DNA of 64,000 nt, from assembly GCA_037349315.1 (NCBI GenBank), contig JBAIAC010000590.1, positions 310,001 to 374,000 on the forward strand, written 5' to 3'. This DNA comes from Chelydra serpentina (Eukaryota; Chordata; Testudines; Chelydridae). The position numbers and the translations under genes are program-made. Under the pieces are notes generated by a model, which made no database searches, had not been told where the DNA came from, and saw nothing but the letters and a program-made list of their open reading frames with translations. Within the stretch, counting starts at the first letter, position 1. Every line of letters begins with the position of its first letter. Positions 30,317 through 44,673 of this stretch are shown here, one piece after another.

Positions 30317-31710
30317 CGGGGGAGGGTGGGGGTGAGGTTGTGCGTTACAGTGAGGTTGGGGTTGGGCGTGAGGGTTAGGGTGAGACTAGGGGTTTGAAAG
30401 TGGGAGTGGGGGTGATGTTGGGGGAGAGGATGAGGGTGGGGTTGGGGTCTAGGGTGAGGGTGGGGTGGGGGTTCTGGTGCGGGAGAGACTGAGGGTGATG
30501 GTTACAGTTAGGTTTAGGGTGAGGGTGAGGTTGGGGGTGAGGCTGGGGTGGGGGAAGGAGTTGGGATTAGGGTGGGGGTGAGGGTGGGTGTGGTGGTTAG
30601 GGTGAGGGTGAGGTTGGGGGTGGACGTGTGGGTCGGGGTTCGGGTGACTGTGGGGGAGATGGTGGGGGTGGGGGTGCGGGTGAGGGTGAGACTGGGGCTG
30701 GGGTAGAGGGTGAAGGTTAGCGTGAGGGTGGGGGAGAGGGTGGGGGTGTGGGTGAAGGTTAGAGTGAGGGAGAGTCTGGGGGTTAAGGGTGAGGGTGGGG
30801 GTGGGGATGGGTATGAGGGTGAGGGTGGAGGTGGAGTTGGGGGTGACGTTGAGCATTATGGGGAGGGTGAGGTGGGGGTGGAGGTGTGGTTCGGCTCAGG
30901 GTTGAGGATAAGGATAAGAGTGAGGGCGAGGGTGGGGGTAAGGGTGAGGATGAGGGTGACGGTGAGGAGGAGGGTTGGGGTGGGGGTGAGGAGGAGGGTG
31001 AGAGTGAGAAGGAGGGTGGGGCTGGGGGTCGGGGTGCGGGTGAGGGCGAGGATGGGGGTGGGGTGGGGGTGAGGGTGAGGGTGAGGGTGAGGGTGAGGTT
31101 GAGGGTTTTTGTAGGGTTTGGGGTGAGGTTGGGGGTGGGAGTGGTGATGAGGGTGAGGGTGAGGGAGAGAGTGAGGGTGGGGTGGGGTTGGGGGTTGGGG
31201 TGAGGGTGCGGTTTGGGGTGTGAGTGAGGGTAAGGGTGTGAGTGGGAGGGTGAATGTGAGCGTAAGTGTGGGGGTTGGCGGTGGGGGTGTGTGTGGGTGT
31301 CAGTGTGGTTTTGTGGTTGAGGGTGAGGGTTCAGGCGAGGGTGAGGGTGAGGGTGGGGGTGGGGGTGGGGTGGGGTTGGGGGTAGGGTTGAGGGTGAGTG
31401 TGGGGGTGGGAGTGGGGGTGAGGGTGAGAGTGGGGGTGGGGCTGGGGGTGAGGGTGGGGGTGAGAGTGTGGGTGAGGCTGAGTGTGGGGGTGGAGTGGCG
31501 GAGCGCGTGTGGGTGAGGGTGAGTGTGGGGGAGTGGGGGTGGAGGTGAGAGTGATGGTGACGTTGGGCTTGGGGGTTAGGGTGAAGGTGAGGGTGAGGGT
31601 GAACATGAGGGTGGGGGTGGGGGGCCGGTAGGGGTGATGGTGAGTGTGGGGGTAGGTTGGGGGTGGAGTTGCGGTTATGGTGAGGGCGAGTGTGGGTGTG
31701 GCGGTTCGGG
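30317..31710 (+). repeat. Telomere-like degenerate hexamers, G-rich on + strand
   Basis: Shortened counterpart of 4791-7627. Shared landmarks include GGTTACAGTTAGGTTTAGGG and GTGGACGTGTGGGTCGGGG. It ends at TTCGGGTAACCACC. Confidence 0.88.
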
Positions 31711-32884
31711 TAACCACCCCCACCCCCAACCCCACCCGCACCCGCACCCTCACCCCCACTCCCACTCCCACCCCACCGCCACCCTCACCCACTCCCTCAC
31801 CTTTACCCTAGCTCCCAATTTCACCGTCACCATCATCCTCAACCGCACCCCACCCCCACACTGACCCTCATGCCCTCTCCCACCCCACGCCCACCATCAC
31901 CCTCAACCTCACCCTGACACCCACCAGTACCCTCCTCCTCAACCTAGCCCTCATTCTCACCCCCACCCCCACCCTCGCCCTCGCCCACACCCTCACCCCC
32001 AGCCTGACGCTCACCCTCTCCCTTACCCCCACCCTCACCCCCACCCTCACCCACACCCTCACCGTCATCCCCACCTCAACCTCCACTCCCAACATCACTC
32101 TGACCCCCACTCCCACCCCGACCCTCACCCTTCCCCTCACCCTCAAACCTACCCCTAACCCCATCCCCACCCCCACCCTCACCCTCACTCCAAACCCCAC
32201 CCGCACCACGACCCTCACCCACACCCGCACGCCAACCCCCACCCCCAACCTTAACCATCACCAACACCCTTACCCCAACCCCACATTCACCCTCACCCTC
32301 AACCACAAAACCACGCCCACTCACAGTACCACCCCACCCCAAACCTTACGCTCACCCTCACCCTCACCCCCACTCACACCCTAACCCCCACTCACACTCC
32401 AACCCTCACCCTCACCCTCACCCTAACTCCTAACCCCACCCCACCTTCACCCTCTCCCTCACTCTCACACTCACCGCAACCCCACCCCCAACCACACCCT
32501 CACCCTCACCCCAAACCCACCGTCACACTCACCCTCACCACGACCACCACTCCCACCCTCACCCTCCCCATCCACCCCAGCCCCTCACCCACACTCACCC
32601 GCACCCCCACCCCAACCCCACCATCACCCTCACCATCACACCGACCCCCACCGCGATCCTCCTCATCACACTCACCCTCATCCGTACCCCCACCCCCACC
32701 CTCGCCCTCACGCTCACCCTCACCCAAACCCTCATCCTCAACCCTCCCCCAACCCCACCGTAACCCCCACCCTCACCCTCACCCCCACCCCCACCCTCAC
32801 ACTCACCCTCACCCCCCCAACCACCCCCCACCCTCACCCTCATGCTCACCCTCTCCCTCGCCCTAATCCTCAGCCTCAACCCAG
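31711..32884 (-). repeat. Telomere-like degenerate hexamers, C-rich on + strand
   Basis: Begins at GGTAACCACC and carries the same order of landmarks (CCATCATCCTCAACCGCACC, CCCCAGCCTGACGCTCACC) as 7628-8950. It ends in CTCAACCCAGGTGAGGG, where the strand switches. Confidence 0.88.
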
Positions 32885-33282
32885 GTGAGGGTGAGGGAGG
32901 GTGTGGGGGTGGGGTTTAGGGTGAGGGTGCAGGTGCAGGTGAGGGTGGGAGTGGGCAGTGGGGGAGGGGGTGAGGGTGAAGTTGAGGGTGAGGGTGGGGG
33001 TTAGGGAAAGGGTGAGTGTGAAGGTTAGGGTGGGGTTCGGTTTGGGGTTGAGGGTGAGGGTGAGTGTGGGGGAGTGGGGGTGGAGGTGAGAGTGAGGGTG
33101 AGGGTGGGGTTCGTGGTGGGTGTGAGGGTGATGGTGATGTTGGGCTTGGGGGTTAGGGTGAAGGTGAGGGTGAGCATGAGGGTAGGGGTGGGGGGCGGTT
33201 GGGGTGAGGGTGAGGGTGGGGGTAGGTTGGGGGTGGGGTTGCGGTTAGGGTGAGGGTGAGTGTTGGGGGGGGAGGGTTCGGG
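32885..33282 (+). repeat. Telomere-like degenerate hexamers, G-rich on + strand (extra switch)
   Basis: A 400-bp G-rich segment with no counterpart in units 1 or 3. It ends at TTCGGGTAACCACC like the segment at 30317-31710, so it looks like a partial duplicate of that segment's right end together with the switch point. Confidence 0.85.
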
Positions 33283-36200
33283 TAACCACCACCACCCCAA
33301 CCCCCACCCGCAGCCTCACCCTCACCTTTATCCTAACCCCCAAGTTCACCGTCACCGTCATCCTCAACCGCAACCCACCCCCACCCTCACCCTCTCGCTC
33401 ACTCCCATTCCCAACCCCACCCCCACCCCCACCCTCACCCTCACCTTTACCCTAACTCCCAAATTCACCGCCACCATCATCCTCAACCGCACCCCACCCC
33501 ACCCTCACCCTCACGACCTCTCCCAACCCACCCACACCGTCACCTTCAACCTCACCCTAACCCCGACCCGCACCCTCCTCCTCACTCTAGCCCTCATCCT
33601 CACCCCCACTCCCACCCTCGCCCTCGCCCTCACCCTCACCCCCAGCCTGACGCTCACCCTCATCCTTACCCCCACCCTTACCACCACCCTCGCCCACACC
33701 CTCACCCTCATCCCCACCTCAACCTCCATTCCCAACATCACTCTGACCCCCACTCCCACACCCTCCCTCACCCCCACCCTCACCCTCACTCCAAACCCCA
33801 CCCGCACCACGACACTCCCCCGCACCCCCACCCCCATCCCCAACCTTACCATCACCCTTACCCCAACCCCACAATCACCCTCAACCACAAAATCACCCCC
33901 ATGCACACCCCCACCTCCACCCCAAACCTTACGCTCACCCTCACCCACACCCACACCCCCACTCACACTCCAACCCTCACCCTCACCCTCACCCTAACCC
34001 CTAACCCCAACACCACCCCCACCCTCACCCTCACTCCAAACCCCACCCGCACCACGACACTCCCCCGCACCCTCACCCCCATCCCCAACCTCAACATCAC
34101 CCTTACCCCAACCCCACAATCACCCTCACCCTCAACCACAAAATCACCCCCATGCACACCCCCACCCCCACCCCAAACCTTACGCTCACCCTCACCCACA
34201 CCCACACCCCCACTCACACTCCAACCCTCACCCTCACCCTAACCCCTAACCCCACGCCACCCTCACCCTCAACCACAAAATCACCCCCATGCACACCCCC
34301 ACCCCCACCCCAAACCTTACGCTCACCCTCACCCACACCCACACCCCCACTCACACTCCAACCCTCACCCTCACCCTCACCCTCACACTCACCCCAACCC
34401 CCACCCCCAACCACACCCTCACCCTCACCCTAACCCGAAGCCCACCATCACAATCACCCTCAACCCGACCACCCCCCCCACCCTCACCCTCCCCATCCAC
34501 CCCATCCCTTCCCCCACACTCACCTGCACCCCCACCCCAACCCCACCCTCACCCCGACCCCCACCACAACCCTCCTCCTCACACTCACCCTCATCCTCAC
34601 ACCCACCCCCACCCACGCCCTCATGCTCACCCTCACCCAAACCCTCATCCTCAACCGTACCCCCAACCCCACCGTAACTCCCACCTTCACCCTCACCCCC
34701 ATCCCCACACTCACCCTCATCCCCAGACTCACCCTCACCGTCACCATCATCCTCAACCTCAACCTGACCGCCACCAGCACCCTCCTCCTCACCCTAGCCC
34801 TCATCCTCACCCCCACACTCGCCGTCGCCCTCACCCTCACCCTCACCCCCAGCCTGATGCTCACCCTCAACCTTACCCCGACCCTCACCCCCACCCTCAC
34901 ACACACCCTCACCCTCATCCCCACCTCAACCTCCACTCCCAACATCACTCTGACCCTCACTCCCACTCCCACCCTCACCCTCACCCTCACCCTCAACCCT
35001 ACCCCTAACCCCATCCCCAACCCCACCCTCACCGTCACTCCAAACCTCACCCGCACCACGACCCTCACCCGCACCCGCATGCCCACCCCCACACCCAACC
35101 TCACCATCACCATCACCCTTACCCCAACCCCACAATCACCCTCACCCTCAACCACAAAACCACGCCCACGCACAGCACCACCCCGACCTCAAACCTTACG
35201 CTCACCCCCACCCCCACCCCCACTCACACCCTAACCCCTACTCACACTCCAAACCTCACCCTCACCCTCACCCTCACCCTAACCCCTAACCCCACCTCAC
35301 CCTCACCCTCAACCTCACCCCAACTCCCACCCCACCCTCAAACTCAACGTCACCCTCACCCCCAACCCCACCCTCACCCTCACCCCAACCCCCCATCCTC
35401 ACTATCACCTTCACCCTCACCCCACCCCTTACCCTAACCGCAACCCCAACCCCCACCCTCACCCTCACGACCACCGAAAAACCCCACCCGTACCCTCACC
35501 CTCACCCACACCCTGACTCCCACCCCCACACTCACCCTCACCCTCACCCTTACCCGCACCCCCACCCTCACCCTAACCCCCACCCCCTCCCCAACCCCAA
35601 TCCTCACCGTCTCCCACCCCCCTCACCATCACCCTCACCCCCTCTCCCACCCCCAGCCTGACCCTCGCCCTGACCCTCACCCTCACCCCCATCCACACCC
35701 CACCTCCACCCTCACCCTCACCCCGACCTCCACCCCATCCTCCTCCTCACAGTCACCCTGATCCTCAACATCACCCCCACCCTCCTCCTCACCCTCACCT
35801 CATCCTCACCCCCACTCCCACCATCGCTCTCACCCTCACCCCAGCCTGATGCTCACCCTCACCCTCTCCCTTATCCGGACCCTCACGCTCACCCCCACCC
35901 TCAGCCTCACCAACACCCCCTCTCCCACCCTCACCATCACCCCAACTCCCACCACCACCCTCACCCTCATCATCAACCCTACCCTCAACCCCACCCCCAC
36001 CCCCACCCACACTCTCACCCTCACCTCACCCCCTCACCCTCACCTCACCCCCACCCCCTCCCTCACCCTCACCCCCAGACTCACCTTCACCCTAAGCCTC
36101 ACCCTCACCCCACCCCCACCCGCACCATCACACTCAACCCCACCCCCGCCCTCTCCCCCACACTCACCTTCATCCTAACCCCGAACCACAACCCCATCCC

Positions 36201-38590
36201 CACCCCCACCCTCACCCTCACCCTCACCCTCACTCCCACTCACACAATCACCCTCACTCTCACCCTCACCCCCACACAAACCCCCACACTCACCCTCACC
36301 CTCACAGTAAAACCAAACCCCACCCTAACCCTCACCCTCACCCCCAGCCCCAGTCCCACCTTCACCCTCACTCTCACCCTCACCCTCGCCCCAACCACAC
36401 CCCCACACTCACCCGAACCCCGAACCCCACCCCCACCCTCCTCCTCATCCTCACTCTCATCCTCAGCTCCACGCTCAGCCTCTACCTCAGCCTCACCCTC
36501 ACCCTCACCCCCACTCCCACTCTCACCCCCACTCTCACCCCCACCCTCACCCCACTCCTACCCACACCCTCACTCTCACCCTCACCCTCACTCCCACTCA
36601 CAATCACCCTCACTCTCACCCTCACCCTCACCCCCACCCCCACACAAACCCCCACCCTCACAGTAAAACCAAACCCCACCCTAACCCTCACCCTCACCCC
36701 CAGCCACAGTCCCACCCTCACCCTCACCCCCAACCCCAATGCCACCCCCACCCCCACCCTCACACTCACACTAACCCCCAAACCCACCGTCAGCATCACC
36801 TTCACCCTCACCCCGACGTCCACCACCACCCCTCATCCTCACCCTCACCCCCCCACCACCCCCACCCTCACCCGAACCCCCATGCCCACCCCCACCACCA
36901 CCCTCACCCCCACCCCCTCTCCCACCCTCACCATCACCCTAACTCCCACCACCACCCTCACCCTCACCATCAACGCTACCCTCAACCCCACCCGCACCGC
37001 TACCCACACTCTCACCCTCACACACCCTCACCCTCACCCCAACCCCTCCCTCACCCTCACCCCCAGACTCACCTTCACCCTAAGCCTCACCCTCACCCTC
37101 ATACCACCCCCACCCGCACCATTACACTCAACCCCACCCCGCCCTCTCCCCCACACTCACCTTCATCCTAACCCCGACCCACAACCCCATCCCCAACCCC
37201 ACCCTCACCCTCACTCCCACTCGCACAATCACCCTCACTCTCACCCTCACCCCCACACAAACCCCCACCCTCACCCTCATAGTAAAACCAAAGCCCACCC
37301 TAACCCTCACCCTCACCCCCAACCCCAGTCCCACCCTCACCCTCACTCTCACCTTCACTCTCGCCCCACCCCCACCCTCACCCGAACCCCAAACTCCCAC
37401 CCTCCTCCTCACCCTCACTCTCATCCTCAGCTCCACGCTCAGCCTCTCCCTCAGCCTCACCCTCACCCCCACCCCCACTCCCACTCTCACCCTCACCCCA
37501 CTCCTACCCACACCCTCACTCTCACCCTCACCCTCACACTCACCGTCACTCTCACACTCAGCCTAATCCTAACCCTCACCCTCACGCTCAACCTCACCCT
37601 CAACCCCACCACCCCTCTCACCCCCCACTCCCACCCTAATCCTCACCCTCACCCTCAACCTAAACGTCACCCTCACCATCACCCTCACCCTCAACCCCAC
37701 CCCCAACCTACCTCACCCTCACACTTACCCCAACCCCCCAAATCGCCCTCAGCTCACCGTCAAACCCACACCCACACCCACGCACACCCCACTCCCACCC
37801 TTATGCTCACCCTCACCCCCATCCCCACTCCCACCCTCACCCTCACTCACACCCTCACCCTCACCCTCACCTCAATCCCCAACCCCACCCCCACCCTCAC
37901 CAGCAACCCCAACCCAACCCCCACCCTCACCCTCACTCTCACCCTCACCCTCACCCTAACCCTCACCCTCACCCTCACCCCAACCCTCACCCCCACAACA
38001 GCCCCGAACCTCGCCCTCACCCTATCCCCCAAACCCACCGTCACCATCACCCTCACACTTACCCCCAAACACTCCATCAGTATCCCCTTCACCCTCACCC
38101 CCACCCCAACCCCCACCCCCACCCTCTCCCTCGCCATCACCCTTAGCCGAACCCCCACAATAACCCTCAGCCTCACACTCAACCCCACCCCCACGCCCAC
38201 CCCACCCCCACTCCCACCCCCACCCCCACCTTCACCCTCACACTAACCACCAAACCAACCGTCAGCATCACCTTCACCCTCACCCCGACGTCCACCACCA
38301 CCCTCATCCTCACCCTCACCACCACCCCCCAACCCTCAACCTCAGCCAAACCCCCACGCCCACCCTCACCCTCACCCTAACCCCAACCCTAACCCTCACC
38401 CTCAATCTAACACTCACCCCAACCCCCAACCCCACCCCCAGCCTCCCCCTCCCCCTCACCCCACCTCACCCTCACCCCCACCTCACCCCCACGCCCATAA
38501 ACACCCCACCCACTGACCCACCCTCACCCCAACCCCCACCCCCACCCATCACCCTCAGCGTAACGCTCAACCTGACCCCCACCCCACCCT
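33283..38590 (-). repeat. Telomere-like degenerate hexamers, C-rich on + strand
   Basis: A 5.3-kb C-rich array. Near 33880-34400 a module of about 140-250 bp (ending CACAAAATCACCCCCATGCA) occurs three times in tandem. The 3' half, from about 35640, corresponds to 24700-27500 of unit 1. The 454-codon open frame at 36882-38246 is a product of the hexamer period. Confidence 0.88.
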
Positions 38591-39077
38591 GTGACGGTGG
38601 GTGTGAGGTGGGGTGGTGGTGACGATGAGTGTAAGGGATGTGGTGGGGGTGGGGTTTGTGGTGTGGGTGAGCGTGAGGGTGAGGGTGGGGTGAGGGTGAG
38701 GATAGGTGGTGAGGGTGGGAGTGAGGCTGAGGGTGAGGGTGAGGGAGGGGATGAGAGTGAAGGAGAGGGTGCGGGTGGGGGGTGGGAGTGAGCGTAGGGG
38801 AGGGTCTGTGGGTGGGGTGTTTGTGGGCGTGGGCGTGGTTTGAGGGTGAGGGTGATTGTGGGTGTTGGGGTAAGGGTGAGGGCAACGGTGAGCTTGGACG
38901 TGGGGATGGGGGTGGAGGTGAGGGTGAGGGTGGCTTTTGGGTAGGGTGAGATTGGGGGTGGGTGTGGGGATGGGGGGGTTGGAGGGAGGCTGAGGTTGAG
39001 GGTGAGTCCGTGGGTGAGGGATAGGGTTAGGGTGAGGGTGGGAGTGGGGTGGGGGTAAGGGTGAGGTTGAGCGTTAC
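38591..39077 (+). repeat. Telomere-like degenerate hexamers, G-rich on + strand
   Basis: Counterpart of 27503-28101, bounded by CACCCTGTGACGG and GCGTTACTCCCCCACC. Confidence 0.88.
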
Positions 39078-39580
39078 TCCCCCACCCTCAGCCTCATTCT
39101 CACCCTCACCCTATCCATTACAAAGCGCTAACTCTAAGCCTCACTCACACCCCCACCCTCCGCCACACCACCACCCTACCCCACGCTCACCCTCACCCCA
39201 ACCGCCACCGCCAACCCCACCCTCACCATCACCGTGAGCCTCACCCCCCACCCTCACCCTAATCCCCACCCCCAAACCGCACCCTCTCTCTCACCCTCAC
39301 CTTCAACCCCACCCCCATCCCCACCCACACCCTCACCCCCACCCCCAACCCCACCCTCACCATCACCGTGAGCCTCACCCCACCCTCATCCTAATCCCCA
39401 CCCAACGCTCACCCCAACCGCCACCCCCAACCCCACCCTCACCCTCACCCCTACCCCCACCCCAACCCTCACCCCAAACCTCACCCTCACCGTTAACCTC
39501 CCCCTCACCCGTTCCCCCAACTCCACCCCCAACCTCACGCTTAACCCCACCCCCACAATCACCCTCACCCTAATCACCCC
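39078..39580 (-). repeat. Telomere-like degenerate hexamers, C-rich on + strand
   Basis: Counterpart of 28102-28817. Its last 33 bases equal 1-33 of the window. Confidence 0.9.
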
Positions 39581-42500
39581 AAGCTACATCCACGCAATAC
39601 CTCGCAATGAACAATTCAACCCTGTTCACTGCTACTGCCAAATCTCTACTGTAATCCACCTCCAAAAATTATTAGAATGTATTGCTTAGATTTTGGTACA
39701 GATCTATTGGTTAGAATCACTCACAATGTACAATTTTAGCCTTTTCACTGCATGTTCCAAAATTTTCCGTGAATCCTCTTAGAAACGCCAGTAAAATACG
39801 CTGCTGGGCTGCTTCTTCGTGAAAATTCCTCACAAAGAGCATTTCAATTTTTTCACTGCTACAACTAAATTTCTCCTGGAATCCTCCTCAAAAACCAATT
39901 ATGCTGCAATGGTGGGCTTTTCGTACCGCTCTCTCCTGGAATCCTCCTCCAAAAGTATTTAAAAGTATTGCTACGATTTTGGTACAGATCCGTTCGTGAG
40001 ATCTTCACAAAAGATCCTCACAATGTTGAATTCAAACCTTTTCACAGCAAGTTCCCAAATTAACCTGGAATAATCTTAAAAACTCAAGTTAGATGTGATG
40101 CTGTGGTTCATGTGCAAATCGATTAGTGAAAATTCCTCACAAAGAGCATTTCAATTTTTTCACTGCTACAACTGAATTTCTCCTGGAATCCTCCTCCAAA
40201 AGCAATTATGCTGTACAGGTTTGCTTTTTGGACAAATCCGTTCGTAAGAATACCTCGCAATGCACAACTCAATGCTGTTCACTGCTCTTGCCAAATCGCT
40301 CGTGTAATCCACCTCCAAAACCTATTTTAATGAATTGCTACGACTTTGGTACAGATCCTTTCGTGATAATACCTCACAATGAACAATATAATCCTATACA
40401 TGGCAAGTTCCATAATTTTCCAGGAATCCTCTTGAAATATGCCAGCTAGATATGCAACGGGGTTTCTTGTACGTGAAAATTACTGAAAAAGAGCATTTCA
40501 ATTTTTTCACTGCTTCAGCTAAATCTCTCCTGGAATCCAGCTCGAGAAGCTATTTGAATGTACTGCTGCATTTTTGGTAAAATCCTTTCGTAAGAATACC
40601 TCAGAATGAACAATTCAATCCTGTTAACAGCACGTTCCAAATTTATCCTGGTATCCTCTTAAAAAGGCCAGTTAGATGTTCTGCTGTGCTTTTTGTACAG
40701 ATCGGTTCGTGAAAATTCCTCACAAATATCATTTCTATTTTTTAATTGCTACAACTAAATATCTCCAGGAAACTTCCAGAAATCAATTAGGCTGCAATGC
40801 TTGGCTGTTCGTAATGTAACGCTTGTGAGAATACTTCGTTTTGAATAACTGAACCCTGTTCACTGCTACTGCCAAATCTCGCCTGGAATCCGTCTCCAAA
40901 ATATATATAAGTTTACTGCTGCGATTTTCGTACTGATCCGTTCGTAAGAATACCTCACTTCGATCAATTCAATCCTGTTAGTGCAAGTTCCAAATTCCTC
41001 CCGGAAGCCTCTTTGAAACGCCAGTTCGACGTTCTACTGCGCATTTTGTATCTATTAGTTTATGAAAATTCCAAAGCATTTCAATTCTTTTCACTGCTAC
41101 AGATAAATTTCACGTGGAATCCTCCTCCCAAAGCGATTAAGCTGCACTGGCTGACTTTTCGAGAAAATCCGTTCGTGAGAATCCCTTACAATGAGCAATT
41201 CAATCCTGTTAACAGCACGTTCCAAATTTATCCTGGAATCCTCTTAAAAAGGCCAGTTAGATGTTCTGCTGCGCTTTTTGTACAGATCTGTTCGTGAAAA
41301 TATCTCACAAAGAGCTTTTAAATTTTTTCACTTACATCTAAATTTCTCCTGGAATCCTCCACCGAATGTAATTATCCATCACTGGTGGGCTTTTCGTACA
41401 GCTCCGTAAGTGGGAATATCTCGCAATGAACAATTCAAACCTGTTTACTGCCATTGCCCAATCTCTCCTCTAATACACCTAAAGGAGCTATTTAAATGTA
41501 ATGCTGCGATTTTGTTCCAGATTCGTTCGTGAGAATACCTCACTACTATCAATTCTATCCTGTTCACTGCAAGTTCCAAATTTCTCCTGGAAACCTCTTT
41601 GAAACGCCCGTGAGACGTTCTACTGCGCTTTTTGTATATATTAGTTAATGAAAATTCCAAAGAAAGCCTTTCAATTCTTTTCACTGCTACAGACAAATTT
41701 CACGTGGAATCCTCCTCCCAAAGCCATTAAGCTGCACTTGTTGATTTTCGAAAAAATCCGTTCGTGAGAATCCCTTACAATGAACAATTCAATCCTGTTA
41801 AAAGCAGGTTCCAAATTTATCCTGGAAGTCTCTTAAAAAGGCCAGTTAGATGTTCTGCTGCGCTTTTTGTACAGATCGGTTCGTGAAAATTCCTCGCAAA
41901 GAGCATTTCAATGTTTTCACTGCTACAACTAAATTTCTCCTGGAATCATCCTCCAAAAGCAATTATGCTGTAGAGGTTGGCTTTTCGTACAAATCCGATC
42001 GTAAGAATACCTCGCCATGCACAATTCAATCCTGTTCACTGCTATTGCCAAAGCGCTCCTGTACTCCTACTTCAAAGCCTATTTTAATGAATTCCTACGA
42101 CGTTGTTATAAATCCGTTCGTGAGACTACATCACTATGAACAATTTAATCCTTTACACGGCAAGTTCCATAATTGTCCAGGAATCCTCTTAAAATATGCC
42201 AGCTAGATATGCAGCGGGGCTTCTTGTGCGTAAACATTACTGAAAAAGAGCATTTCAATTTTTTCACTGCTTCAGCTAAACTTCTCCTAGAATCCTCCTC
42301 CAAAAGAATTTAAAAGTACTGCTAGGATTTTGGTACAGATCCGTTCGTAAGAATACCACGCAATGAACAATTCAATCCTGTTCACTGCTACATCCAAATC
42401 TCTCCTGTAATCCACCTCGAGAAGCTATTTTAATGTACTGCTGCATTTTTGGTAAAGATCCTTTCGTAAGAATACCTCAGAATAAACAATTTAATTCTTT

Positions 42501-44673
42501 TCACGGCAAGTTGCAAATTTATCCTGGAATCCTCTTAAAAAGGCCAGTTAGATCTTCTGCTGCGCCTTTTGTACAGATCGGTTCGTGAAAATGCCTCACA
42601 AAGAGCTTTTAAATTTTTTCACTGCTACATCTAAATTTCTCCTGGAATCCTCCACCGAAAGTAATTATGCATCACTGGTGGGCTCGTCGTACAGATCCGT
42701 TCGTGGGAATATCTCGCAATGAAAAATTCAAACCTGTTTACTGCTATTGCCCAATCACTCCTGTAATACACCTAAAAGAGCTATTTAAAGGTAATGCTCC
42801 GATTTTGGTCCAGGTTCGTTCGTGAGAATACCTCACTACGATCAATTCAATCCTGTTCAGTGCAAGTTCCAAATTTCTCCTGGAAACCTCTTGGAAACGT
42901 CTGTTAGATCTTCCACTGAACTTTTTGTAGCTATTGGAGTTTGAAAATTCCTAAAAAGCATTTCATTTCTGTTCACCTCAACAGACGAATTTCACATGGA
43001 ATCCTGCTCCAAAATCCGTTATGCTGCACTGGTTTGGCTATTCATACAGTTCTGTATGAATAATTCACTCCTGTTAAGAGCAAGTTCCAAATTTATCATG
43101 GAATCCTCTTTAAAAGACCTGTTCGATGTTCTGCTGTGCTTTTTGTACAGATCGGTTCGTGAAAATTTCTCACAAAGAGCATTTGAATGGTTTCACTGCT
43201 ACAACTAAATTTCTCCTGGAATCCTCCTCCAAAAGCAATTATGCTGCACTGGTTGGCTTTTCTCCAGATCCGTTTGTAAGAATACCTCGCAATGAACAAT
43301 TCAACCCTGTTCACTGCTACTGCCAAATCTCTCCTGTAATCCACCTCCATAAGCTATTTGAATATAATGATGCGATTTTTGGTACAGCTCCATTCGTAAT
43401 AATACCTCACAATGAACAATTTAATCGTTTCACTGCAAGTTCCACATTTATCTTGGAATCCTCTTAAAATACGCCAGTTAGATATGCTGCTGGGCTTCTT
43501 GTTCGTGAAAAGTCCTCACAAAGAGCATTTTAATTTTTTAACTGCTACAACTAAATTCTTCCATTAATGTTCCTAGAAATCAATTAGGCTGCACTGCTTG
43601 GCTTTTCCTACTGTTCCTTTTGTGAGAATACCTCTTTTGCCAATCTCTCCTGTAATACACCTACAAAAGCTATCTAAATGTAATGCTGCCATTTTGGTAC
43701 AGATCCGTTCGTGAGAATACATAACTACGATCAATTCAATCCTGTTCAGTGCAAGTTCCAAATTTCTACTGGAAGCCTCTTTGAAACGTCCGTTAAACGT
43801 TCTTCTGTGCTTTTTGTATCAATTAGGTGATGAAAATTTCAAACAAAGCATTTCAATTCTGGTCACTACTACAGAGAAATTTCACCTGGAATCCTCCTCC
43901 CAAAGCCGTTATGCTGCACTGGTTGGCTTTTCGTACAAATCCGTTCGTGACAATACCTTGCAATGAACAATTCAATCCTGTTAATAGCAAGTTCCAAATA
44001 TTTCCAGGACTCTTCTTAAAAAGGCCAGTTAGAAGTTCTGCTGCCCATTTTTTACAGATCGGTTCGTGAAAATTCCTCGCAAAGAGATTTCAATTTTTTC
44101 ACTGCAACAATTAAATTTCTCCTGGAATCCTCCAGCAAAAATAATTGAGCTGCACTGGTGGGCTTTTCGTCCACATGCGTTTGTAAGACTCTCTCGCAAT
44201 CAACAACTCAACCCTGTTCACTGCTACAGCCTAATCTCGCCTGTTATACACCTACTAAAGCTATGTAAATGTAATGCTGCGATTTTGGTACAGATCCGTT
44301 CGTGAGAATACCTTGCTACGATCAATTCTATCCTGTTCACTGCAAGTTACAAATTTCTCCTGGAAGCCACTTTGAAATGTCCGTTAGATGTTCTACTGCG
44401 CTTTTTGTACCTATTAGATTTTCAAAATTCCTCAAAAAGCATTTCTATTCTGTTCACTGCTACAGACGAATTTCACATGCAATCCTCCTCCAAAAGCCGT
44501 TATGATGCACTGGTTGGCTTTAGGTACAGTTCCGTTTCTCATACCTCGCTATGAATAATGTTCACTGCTACTGCCAAATCGCTCCTGTAATCCACCTCCA
44601 AAAGTTTTTTAAAGGAACTGCTTTGAATTTGGTACAGAGCATTAGCTGTACTGCTGAGCTTCTGGTACAGATT
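39581..44673. repeat. AT-rich ~118-bp satellite, block 3 (~43 monomers)
   Basis: The same monomers and the same order as block 1, with scattered substitutions. It contains 589 bp (five monomers) that block 1 lacks, within about 41265-41860, so either block 1 lost or this block gained a five-monomer group. Edges are in the same monomer phase as in blocks 1 and 2. Confidence 0.93.

Larger units (their letters stand above)
28818..39580. repeat. Macrosatellite compound unit 2 (~10.8 kb, no retrotransposon)
   Basis: This unit shows the arrangement without a mobile element: satellite block, then seven telomere-like segments of alternating strand. It has one more G-rich segment (32885-33282) than unit 1. 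Satellite edges, first switch (CCCGGG at 30316, CCCAGGG at 4790), GGTAACC switches and the final GCGTTACTCC switch all correspond to unit 1. No element 1 or 2 sequence is present, so the insertion happened in one unit and was then copied with the 39.5-kb duplication. Confidence 0.8.
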
